A stretch of DNA of 64,000 nt from Beta vulgaris subsp. vulgaris (lineage: Eukaryota > Streptophyta > Magnoliopsida > Caryophyllales > Amaranthaceae). This document shows positions 22,706-33,600 of the stretch, one piece after another. Positions within the stretch are counted from its first letter, which is position 1. The number at the start of each line of letters is the position of its first letter. The notes beneath the pieces are model-generated. The model did not search any database. It worked only from the letters and a program-made list of their open reading frames with translations, and was not told the DNA's origin. The position numbers and the translations under genes are program-made. The DNA lies in the NCBI RefSeq assembly GCF_026745355.1, contig NC_079203.1, forward strand, positions 4,583,362 through 4,647,361. The letters are read 5' to 3'.

Positions 22706-24348
22706 AAAATAACACAATATTAAGATATTTGAGAGAGGTTGTCTTACTTGTTGTTGTTGTTGATGTTGATGTTGATGTTGATGCACCCCGTGCAATGGAG
22801 TAGTGATCCTTGGCAGAATAGTCCCCATGCCAAATCTAGACTGGAATTCTAATTTAACCCTGCTCTTTACAAGTTGTCGTTTCCATATAGAGAGAAGCGG
22901 GAATTTACGGGGAGGCTTTAGGAGTTCCTTCTGTAGACGATCGAAATAGCATACCTAACAAATAGTAGAAGTATAAATCATTAAAACTGTACCAATTAAA
23001 TGATCATTCAAATGTAAACCATTGTACAAAAATAATAATGGACCATGTCGATACATATTGAACACTATGAGATGATCATTCAGAAATATAGCATTGTACA
23101 ACCCCATTAAATCAAGTACATACAGTAATGTAACAGTGATTTGTACCACATTAAATTAAGTGATCATTGACATATAAATCAATGTACATACAAGAAGGAA
23201 GAGGAACATGTGTGATGTATGTTAATTGAACATTCAGTAATATGAACATTGTACAACACCATAAATACCAGTGTACAATAATTATAAGGCAGTGAACAAC
23301 CATAAAATCAAGTTGTAAACCATGGCCAAAATAGTGTTCATTGATTGATCATTCAGTAATATAATAGTGATTATTGAGTTAAAACCAGTGTACAACATTT
23401 ACGAATTCAGTGAACTATTGATCATTCAACAACAAGAAATATCAATATAGTACTACGTGGCATTTGTGTACCTGTAAGAATGGCATAGGGCCAGAAAAGA
23501 ACCTCCTTGGGTCTTGTTGCCAAGTACGAGCTGAATGAAGCAAAGACTCTGTGGTGTACTTGCACCAGTTGTAGTTTGGGATGTCGTTGACGTCCATGGA
23601 AGCTGTCAAGAAATGTGTGAGAGGCTGGGGGTTTTGGGTTGATTTAATGCAGCTGTTTACGGCCATGACTAGGAAGGTCCTCTTCCAGTTGTCCGTGACT
23701 GGCACTGCGGCATTGGCAAGGTGGGTCGATAGCGTAGAAAGGAATGGGGAACCCCTCTGGACGCCAATGTATGCCCTCCACCCTTCTAGCATCACTTGAT
23801 ATCCCGCATCACTCTCCTTGCTCTCATCAATCTCCAACCCTCCCAATGGGAGCCCATACACCAAATGGACATCCATCTCCCTGATGTCGATTTCCTTGCC
23901 TCGACGAAGCAAGAGGCAGCCACTACCCACACAATACTTGCTAAGGAGCTCAGCACAGAAGATGGGCTCATTCTTTGGCAAGTCTAATTCAAGGAGACCA
24001 CCGAACCCCATATCAATGATTGCTTGCCTCTTTGCATGTTGATCACCAATAGCAGTCAGGAAGTTTTGGAATGGAATAGTGCTTTGTCTGACCTTGGCAG
24101 AGAGGGGCTCCTCATCATCAGAAATCTCTTGCACCTCATCAGTATTAGCAGATGTTGATTTTTTAATAGAGGGCTTCACCTCAACAGGTACTTCCCTACA
24201 ATGTACATTTAAGCATATGCAATGAACATCCAAGCAACCACATTGTACACAGAGGCAAAGATATTAGTGAAGCTAATGTACATTTAGTCATACACATTGA
24301 ACATTAACGCAACTGTAATGTACAAAAACAAGGTCGGCTCTATAAAAT

Positions 24349-24850
24349 AACTTGAACATCCAGTCATAACAACATTGTACATTCAAGCTTAGTAATTGAA
24401 CAATCTTGCTAGAACATTTGTACATTGAGTCATATCCAGTGAACATTCGATCAAACAACAATGTATATATTTTGAGTTATAACCAGTGAACAATATCAAC
24501 TTCATAAAATACCTTGAACATTCAATCATAACAACATTGTACATTCAAGCATAGAAATTGAACACTCTTGCTATAACATTGTATATTGAGTCATAACCAG
24601 TGAATATTCAATAAAACAATATTGTACATTAAGTCTATCTAGTGAACATTCAATTAAACAATAATGTACATATTTTGAATCATAACCAGTGAACAATATC
24701 AGCTTCATAGAATACCTTGAACATTCAGTCATAACAACATTGTACATTCAAGCATAGTAATTGAACAATCTTGCTTGAACATTGTACATTTAGTCATAAC
24801 CAGTGAACATTCAATCAAACAATAATGTACATATTATGAGTCGTTACCTA
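24349..24850 (-). repeat. intronic tandem array, three copies of about 165-200 bp
   Basis: Copies begin near 24349, 24512 and 24713. Each has, in order: cttgaacatt, cagtcataacaacattgtac, attcaagcatagtaattgaa, ttgagtcataaccagtgaa and caataatgtacatatt. The array fills the intron between the lysine-rich exon and the 24195-23472 exon of the Ulp1-like pseudogene and is rich in the palindrome TGTACA. Confidence 0.82.
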
Positions 24851-26089
24851 GGCAGAGTAGACTTCTTTTGTTTGAGGGTTGAACTCTCTATTGTAGCTTT
24901 GCCCTTGCTTTGGGCAATCTTGATTATCAGGGGCTGCTTTGGGGCCTTCCTCTTCCCAGCCTTTGTGGGAGTGGCTTCAAGTGGGGCCTTGTCATTGTCA
25001 GCCTTGGAAGTTGTAGAAAGGCCCTTGCCCTTGCCCTTATCAGCCTCTGCAATCTTTGTCCTCTTATTGGGTTGGGCCCTGTGAAAAGTAGGTACAAAAT
25101 ATTAGTTGGTAAAAGAACATAAACATATTCTCATTGAACATATAAATATTTGTATTGTACAAAGAACATACACTTGGGCACTTTTCCTAGCCTTGGCCTT
25201 GGACACCAGCAATGAAACTCTTCATGACAATATTTATGAACATAGTGTTAGATGCAATGATCATCTAATGATTTTTATTGTACATAAGAAAAATACTTAC
25301 TCTTCAGACTTTGAAGTTGTTTTGGACTTACTTCTGGTGACTGGAATCCTTCATTATAGAACAGGGAACATTAATACAGTCATATTGTACAAAACAAAGG
25401 TTTCCATTGTACATCAACTTAACATAACATATCCCTTACTCTTTATCATTTTCTGGGAGTGCTTGTGTTTCAAAATCTTGAGTGGATGTTGCGCCTTTCT
25501 TTGTAGGGCCCTTTTTCTTCCCCCTTAGGTTGGTCACAATCCTGCATGATAGTATTTAATGAACGTATCATTAGATGCAATGAACATAAAAAAGATTTGT
25601 GATGTACACTTTGAATATACTAATGTGTGTATAGACAACGAACATATAAGTATATGCATTGTACATCATTAATACACACACTAATGTACACAGTAGGGAG
25701 ACAGACTAATTACTTAAGAGTTGTTGTAGGTATTTGCTCAGAATTTTGAGGTGTTGATGATGTTTGCGAGATTGGTCTACTAGTTAGTGAATCACAAAGA
25801 TGTTCAATGTTTGTAAGATACAATGAACAGAAGTATAATAACAATCTTACATCTCATGATAAAAGACAGAATTTTCAAGAAATTTCACCATGCATGAAGA
25901 TTCAGATTGCTTGAGTCTATCAAAACCACCATAGTCAGAGAGATGTAATGTTACTGTGTAATGAAATGTATGGAAGGCGAAGGGTTTTTCTTGAGTTCTC
26001 AAGTTTTTTTTAATTAGGTTTTAATAATATTTTAGTCTTCTAAAACTAGTTGAGTGAGTCAAGCACAACGAGATTCAGAATATTTGTGT

Positions 26090-26329
26090 CGTTGTAAATA
26101 AAATTCAGAATATTATATCCCGCGAAAAAAATCCCGCTTTCATTTTGGTGACATTTTAGTTGCTTCTGCGATGAGAATTTTATAGCTACGATGAGATTTT
26201 AGCCAAACCGCAACTTATATTTAGCTATAGCGATCACATGTAAGACCTGATCGTTGATTCTTAACTTTTACAACGAGAAATCCGTCTGGTCGTAAATTTT
26301 GGTCGCCAATGCTTGTTTTTCTTGTAGTG
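26090..26329. mobile_element. CACTA-like terminus, truncated element
   Basis: The sequence ending 26329 reads ttgtttttcttgtagtg, the inverse of the canonical CACTACAAGAAAAA terminus. Inside it, short motifs (tgcgatgagaattttatag, ctacgatgagattttag, acaacgagaaatccgtctgg) look like subterminal repeats. The matching left terminus was not found, so only an end remains. It lies in an intron of the Ulp1-like pseudogene. Confidence 0.5.
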
Positions 26330-27530
26330 TCAATATTTTTTGGACCTGCTTCAGCTTCAGTAACAGGGGGAATGTCATTGTACATCAAACATTCTACAAT
26401 GAACAACTTGGCAACTACCAATATACAATGATCACTAAACAAAAAATGTACTCACTTGTCAGTTGAAGCATTAGTAGGATCCTTTTCAGTAGTAATGGGC
26501 CTATCATTGTACAAAAAACATTCCACAATGAACAACTTGTGGGACTGTCAGTGTCATTGTACATATATTGAATTTTAATGAACAACCATAGTCTATCATT
26601 TATACCTTTACCCACAGTAATCTACAATCAATTTTACTTAATGTACAACAATGTAAATAATAAGAAGTAACCACAGTTTGTTTGCATGTTCATGAAAATA
26701 ACAACATAGTTCATACGTTCAATGAAAGTGTATTATTGTACAACAGAAAGACTAACAATGTAAGTCAATTGTTGATATCAAATTCCATCATGCAGCCCCA
26801 TAAAATCGCCAATAACACACAATGAACAATAACAAACATCTAAAGTACAATCCTTGTAATATAGTGAACAATGTGTAAAGACAGATCTTCAAAGTAGAGG
26901 TTTAGATATTACCTTTTGTTGGATGTAGAGCATTTCTTCAGATTTTCCCCATTTGCTCTCAAAAGGGTGGCCAATGGTATTTCTTCACTTTGTGTTCTTG
27001 CAATCCAAAAAAAAAAAAACGAAATTTAGTAATTAGAGGACGAAATTTTAAAAACGAAATCATCAAACATGGAAAGAGGAGAAAATTACTCAATTGTTTG
27101 GTCACCCATGGTTAGTTCTGGAAATGGAGGATAGATTTGCAGCGGTGTTGGGCAAGGAAGTACAGTTTTTTTGGGTTGTCTTGGTTGCCTTGGTTGTCTT
27201 GATTTCCTTTCTGGAGGTGTTTTGGCCTTCTTAATATCGTCTCTAACGTCCATAAACGCAATAAATAGAGGCCAAAATTTTGAAATTAGGGATATTGAAT
27301 GAACTATTTGCAAAATTTATGACTAATTTTTGGGATGGTGGAAGATAATTACAGTGGATTGGAAATATGGAGGTTATAGAGATTTTGAATTTTTTGGAGA
27401 GAGAAAATGTAAAGGGAAGTGAAATGATGGAAGCTGAGTGTGGGAAAGTCAGAAATGAGATGGTGGTTTTACCCACATTTAATGGTGAATAATAACGGTC
27501 AAATAAGTTACTGTTTACATTTTCCATCTG

Positions 27531-27652
27531 TACACTGGAAGTAAGTCAATGTTCATAAATCATAGATATCATCTCCATCTACAAAAATTATTCGGGTTCC
27601 ATTTTCTCTCTCCTCCGCTCAGAAAAACATTCCAACACGCAAACACAAAACT
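27531..27652 (+). promoter_or_regulatory. proximal upstream region and 5' UTR of the glyoxalase II gene
   Basis: Only about 120 bp separate the start codon from the transposon-like sequence on the left. The segment has a CT-rich leader (ttttctctctcctccgctc, about 27602-27620) immediately before the ATG context aaaactATGAAG. No clear TATA box is visible. The first exon of the divergent Ulp1-like pseudogene starts about 400 bp away, so the two could share a bidirectional promoter region; this is inference. Confidence 0.4.
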
Positions 27653-30600
27653 ATGAAGATTTTCCATATCCCCTGCTTAGACGACAATTACTCTTACTTG
27701 TAAACTACTTCTTCTTTTTCTTCAAATTAGGGTTTCATCAACATCATTTTCTCTTCTATTTTCTGTTCATATTGTTGAAAATTCTAACATCAAGCTCGAA
27801 TTTTTTTTTTTTTTTTTTGGACAGGATAATCGATGATTCGACGAAAGAAGCTGCAGTTGTTGATCCAGTTGAGCCGGAGAAGGTTCTAGAAGTTGCTAAG
27901 CAAAATGGTGCAGATATCAAGCTTGTTCTCACTACGCATCATCACTGGTAATTTTATTTGTTTTATTTCTATTCAGCAATTTAGCTTCAATTAGGTTTAC
28001 GTAAATTGTTAATTTGCTCCGATTTTACTTTTTTTTTTTAAAGTTATGTTATCGTGTAGTAATCATCTAAGTTTTATATGTGCGATCGCTTATTCCTTGA
28101 TTATGAGGGAGAATTCAAAAGAAAAATCAGTTGTTTTGGAATGGGTTGAATTTGTGATCAGATGGAATGTGTAAGTTTTTATTGAAATTTTGACAAATGG
28201 AAGTTTAGTTCTGGAAGTAGTACTTTTTGAAGCCTCTTGGAAATTGATTGATTTACTTTAATTCATTTTTTGGATGAGGAAGAAGAAAACTCTACCAGCA
28301 TTTCGCTCTCGGATACCCCAAATATAGTATGAGTACTGCCCAAGGTGTTAACAATACAGAACCTAGATGCATTTGCAGACTTGTAGTAATGGTTTCATGC
28401 CTATTGATTAGTGATGATGGGCTGATGTTAAAATTGTTGGTCTAAGTTAAGCTAGTTGGAGTTCGGAATCAGGATGTTGGGTTTTGGGATTACAATACTT
28501 TGTTAGCAGATTTAGGATTTTTTTTTTTACCCTTAAAAGATAAGTTTCTGATATGTTCAAGTGATTTTGGATAAGGATCATCCAAATTCAGTTCACAACT
28601 ATGTGTAGTTTTTATAAGTTTGGATTAGTTCCAATAAGTTCAAGATTGTTCCAACTACTTTACATAAGTTGTTTAAGTTTAAACAAACGAAGCACTGATG
28701 CACCAATCAGTAACTCGGTGTAATTTTGTCACATATTCACATGTGACTGATTAGAGCTCTATTCTTTACATCCTATTTTGAATTTATAAATAATAACTTT
28801 AGATGGTTAAGTTTAGTGCAAATAAAATCAGATATATTTGGTTCAGGGACAACAAGGATACCTATGTTCAATTCACAACTACAATAAGTTCAGATAAGTT
28901 TAAAATAATTAATATGGTAGCCATAGATAACTAGAAGATTTGTGGTGGCTGCCAACACCATGGTGATGATATATTCATTGCCAAATCGTGTCACTATATA
29001 GGTACTTAATGCAGCCATTTCTCACACCAGTCAGCCGCATATTTCGCTTTGCCTATCTATGTAACCCCAATTGCTTCCTTTATCATTTGAACATTTTTGT
29101 GGAGTCAAAGCTGCTGGAATCTAGTGTGATTGTGGATTTCTGTTGTCTTTTTCTGACATAACGTTCATGGCTGATGGCTCTGCCTCCTGCAACAATTACC
29201 CTTCCTGCAGTCAGCACAATTCTGGCCTCATGCTTCTCTAAGAAGAGTTTGATGTATTGACCTTTGTTGAAGCATGGCTAGAGTTGTTATTGTCCGTACT
29301 ACAAGGTGTATCTATGACTATGATTATACCTTATTGCATATCATATAGAGGCTACAGAATACACATGTATACTTTCATGAAGTGCTTTGAAAACTTATCT
29401 AACCAGATCTTTCAAGTTGTAAATTAATATATTTTTAAATAAATTGTTGATTAACTTTCGCAATGCTTGGCTAAGAAAGTCAAAACACAGATATTATAGT
29501 ATTATGTGTTGACTACAGAAAAGTAGTTATTTAATCCTTCTATCAGCTTACTTGTTCTGCATTCCTTCTTTTGACCTCATAGTTGCTATGTCACCCGAAA
29601 TGTCTATTTTTACACTGTTCTGTCGACATGACAAAAATATCCATACGCAATGCTTGTCATGGCAGTTGGACACTGCATGTGACTAATCATAAGTAAAGAT
29701 GAATGGGTGAGAGGACAGACACGGCTTAGAAAAGTATAACCAACAGATAATTTTCATACACAATGGAGAGATGATCTTTTTCTCTCTCACTCTCTCTTTT
29801 AGCCAGCCTTTTAAGTTAAGAGTAAAACTATTAAGTTTTGGGCCAAAGTTAGTACTTTATAGATTGTTCAAAATTGTATTCAAGGAGCTAGAATGTTGAG
29901 TCATCAAACCGGTATTCAAATCAATAACATTTATTGCGAGTTGTGAGTCTTGAATTTTGGGTTGCAGTGAGTTGGACAAAGGGATATTTTAATAGGTATT
30001 CAACGCCCGAACTTGAGGTCAAGTGTCATGTTCTGCCATTTTGATGGCTAAAATGTGTAGGGCACTCTTGTTCATGTCAAAAGTGTAAGTCATGCGTGAT
30101 AATTTGAGAGTGCATAGTGGCACCAAGTGGGTGAATAAGAGGAATGCTGGGACAGTTTTTTTTTTCCAGGACAGTTTGAGTTTGAATTTGTCAAAGTAAT
30201 AATTAAAAAGGACATGCATTGGATTAGTTCTAGAGATATATACGAGGAATGTATATGAGTTCTGTGTGTACTATGCATTCCCCAGTAGTTTAGGAATAGA
30301 GCTTCCTTAAGAATGTCACCCGTTGTTCAATCAATTGGGACCTGTAATAATTTCTACCAAAAGAGGGCAAAGCATTTTGTACAATATTGCACCTCCATAT
30401 TTTTTTAATTATTATCCTTTCCTTTTTTGGCCATTTTTATTTAATTGTTACAAACTTGCACTTTCACTTTTCCCTTATACAATAACCTATCACATCAACC
30501 TTTTACAATTTTCTACCTCATATACCCCACCACCCATTTTATTAGTCCACCTAAAACCTTCCCTATTTTCTCTCTCCTACATTATTTTAATACTTCTTTT

Positions 30601-33600
30601 ACATTTTCCAAAATCACATATTCTTTTTTTGTACTTCTTCCTTATTTTTTGCACAATTTCCTTGGTTCTCCCCCAAAGTAAAATGTAAAAATATAATAAA
30701 AAACGGAGGGAGTATAGCCGTCCACTTCTTTTCACCCCAGGTATGGATGAGTTTACAAAAAATATAAAATCTAAGAGGATGCAGTTTGGTGTAAACTCTT
30801 TTGTCGAAGACATAGGTTTGGTGGATTTGATAAGAAGAAGCGTCATTGACAAGTTCAAACTATTTAGAGACTCCTTAGAGTTAAAAATATATTCATATAA
30901 GATTTTGTTAGATTTGTCTCGATATATACTTTCAGAATGTCAACATTTTATAATTTTATATGCAGGGAACTAGAGATATTAGTAGTTAAAGTAAAGCGTG
31001 TCCGGAGAAGTGTGTCAAGTATTTTAAAAAAGAGGAAGTATATCTCAAGATGAGTAGAGAAAACTCATCTGGAATGCAAGTTTGGGGAAGGGTGGGATGC
31101 CTTAGATGGAGCAGATGCTGTACTAACTTAAAACGTGTTTATGCTTATGCTCAATTATGTAATGATGAGATTGATAAGTATAGACCAACAATATATGGGC
31201 AAAATGATGAGTGCCTAGATATTTTTTTACCATTAGAAAACATGTTAAAAGTCAAAGGGATATTTCATTAGGTAGAGGGTCTTGTTCTTTTAGACTTATT
31301 TCCGATTCAGTTAATTTCAGTTCACTTCAGTTTCTCTTTGCAATTCAATTTCTTTCCCTTCAGTTTCTCTCAGTCTAGAAGAACGTGTAGGTCAACTATC
31401 CTTTACGGAGTAGAGTGTTGGCTAATTAAAATAGCTCAACTCATATGATTGGGTGGCGGAGATGAGGACACTTTCTTGGATAATGTATGCGTAAACATAC
31501 AATTTACAAGAAAGGATAACAATAAAAATTAGGTAATAAGAGATGAGGTGAAAGTAATTTCTTTTTATTGTTGAAAAGATGCAAGCAGCGAAAAAGAGAT
31601 TAGCATGGTCTGAACATGTTAATGAAAAATTGGATACCTTGGTTAGGAGGTTTGGTAAGATCCCCTCACTGGATTGCAAAAGGGAAGGGCTGTCTATAGA
31701 AAAATAAGATGAGATTGAAGTCAATATTTGGGCTTGCTGACTGAGGACATGGTTTGTTATTCAATTGCCTAAAATGATCAACTTTTGTAATCAAGTTCTG
31801 GTGCACGTGGTGATGTATATGCTTTTCATATACATGTATCAGGTTCCACATTCTGTAACAAGCTTTAGATATGAGAATTAAATAGTCAAGTTTATTGCAT
31901 AGAAAATCTTTTGATGAACACATCTTAATATTCTTTTTCTCCGCTTCTCAACATCTCATCTTCCACGAGGAGAATATGAGGCTCATATCACTGTCCGGGC
32001 GATTAAGTGAATTTTAGATGCTTGTGATGCTTTTCAAAAGTTACCTTCCTGTTGAGAAGGCACCATACTAGTGTCTTTAACTGAAGACTGCGATGGTCAC
32101 TGTTATATACTTATATGATGATAGTTTTACAAATCATTATATTTGGCACTGCCTCCAACATATGTTTGCTTTCAGGTCATTAAGATCTATCATTAAATAC
32201 TCAGCGACTTCTATGTGCTATTAGTTATTGAACTTTTAAAAGATCCATATGGTAATGTTATGTGGACTGCTGCCTTAGTGTTGTGTTTATTAATTTCATA
32301 TCACAATGTGCTGGATTGTTTTACTTGTGGGACATATCTATGAAGCTACACCACCATGCTTTGTTACTATCTATCTTTCCTGCTTGAGTGAAACTCTTGA
32401 TTTTCAGGGATCATGCTGGTGGAAATGATAAAATGAAAGAGCTGGTTCCTGGAATCAAGGTTTTTGGTGGTTCAATTGATAATGTAAAAGGATGCACTGA
32501 TAAATTGGACAATGGTGATAAGTTATCCTTGGGAGCTGAAGTCAACATCCTGTCACTTCATACACCTTGGTGAGTAAAAAGTTGATTTATTGAACATACA
32601 CATTGAGACAAATCCAATTATATTTATACAATAACATATGTTCTTATACATTAGTAAAAAAATATGTCAAAGTCAATGTAGAACATTAATTGAGAACAGG
32701 GGAAGTATGAGCTATCAATTTATAGTAGTTTCAAGTACTGCAGGTATTAGAAACAGACGCTTATATATGGACAAGAGTATATGCCTTGAGTTACCTGTCA
32801 TTCACTGATTTTTTATCAATATGGCTGTTTGTCATTAGGATAGATTCACAGGGGCCTAACTCGACTTTTATATGTTGATTAGGATGGGAGCACCCTTATT
32901 GAGAGAAGCCCATCCTTTCTAGCCGCCTTCTTTTCATCTACTTATATTTACTTTGGGATTGGGGAGGTATGCTTCATATGCAACTGAAAACACCTGTTAA
33001 CTCAACTGAAGTAGGTCAGAAATTAGTTCATCTGACAGTTAAGTTTATTAGACCATTTGTCTTTGGAGCTTCAGAAAAGAAAATACCTCTATTTTTTCAT
33101 GTCCTTGCTTCTATAATCTCATGTACTTCTCACTAATTATGGTCATCTTAAGGTTTCTAGAAGAGACTTTTCTGGAGTATTCATTCTTTTACAGCCGTGA
33201 ATGAATTCTGCTTATTCTTTGTCTTGCTCAGCCACACCAAAGGCCATATAAGTTACTATGTAACTGGCAAGGAAGATGAGAGCCCTGCTGTTTTCACCGG
33301 AGATACTATGGTAAGGTTGTGGGAAGTAGGACATGAGGTCTCACTCTTGCTTATTATAGTTCTTGCTTGTTGTTCGTTTTAATTTCCGAATTATGAAGTA
33401 TTTCAGATACATTTCTTGACAAGTAATTAGTAGTTGAATCACCTGTAAAAGATTCTAATCCTTTGAACAGGAGTAGTTATTCGTGAGTTATAATTCCATA
33501 TATGATATATTATTAGAGCCACAAAAAGGCGAATTTATGTATCTCCATGTTTAGTGTCCTCTACATTAGTTGATGATCTTACATAAATTTTTATCTACAG

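Larger units (their letters stand above)
18731..27253 (-). pseudogene. Ulp1-like (C48) cysteine protease gene of Kaonashi/KI-MULE type, multi-exon, catalytic Cys lost
   Basis: Read on the minus strand. The first exon 27253-27090 starts MDVRDD and is rich in RQPRQP. A basic, lysine-rich exon lies at about 25080-24848. A large exon at 24195-23472 carries a helical domain (MGFGGLLELDLPKNE, EMDVHLVYGLPLGG). Short exons then encode polyglutamine/QH stretches (22954-22748, about 22645-22583, about 22290-22235), and a further exon runs 21895-21510. C-terminal Ulp1 catalytic pieces follow. One exon near 19493-19350 has VFFLVCAGGHFSVFCLNF and LDILDN, which match the His and Asp of the catalytic triad. 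The exon ending near 19085 has MPWRTNNTLNYGIFTMRHM, where the family normally has D-C-G; the catalytic Cys is therefore a Tyr. The last exon is 18859-18731 (LRMQYCIDILMSKVN). An in-frame stop (KY then stop) precedes the Cys position. The gene is transposon-borne and inactive as a protease. Confidence 0.75.
2340..27530. mobile_element. putative large Mutator-like (Kaonashi-type) element with FAR1-type transposase and Ulp1-like protease, multiply invaded
   Basis: Two decayed multi-exon genes face each other: a FAR1-domain MULE transposase on the plus strand and a Ulp1-like cysteine protease gene on the minus strand. Their introns share an unusual vocabulary rich in TGTACA, ATTGTACA and GTGAACA. 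Plant MULEs that carry Ulp1-like genes are known as Kaonashi/KI-MULEs, and this pairing fits that class. The 3' ends of both genes meet in a repeated spacer (copies near 9215-9362 and 18300-18455), into which another MULE inserted. I could not find terminal inverted repeats or a target duplication, so the boundaries are approximate. They are set by the leader of the transposase gene and the first exon of the protease gene. The alternative is two neighbouring but independent elements. Confidence 0.4.

Noticed and set aside
30323..30688. 121-codon hydrophobic frame in glyoxalase II intron 2
   Set aside because: Low-complexity F/L/S-rich sequence inside a MITE remnant; intronic and without domain.
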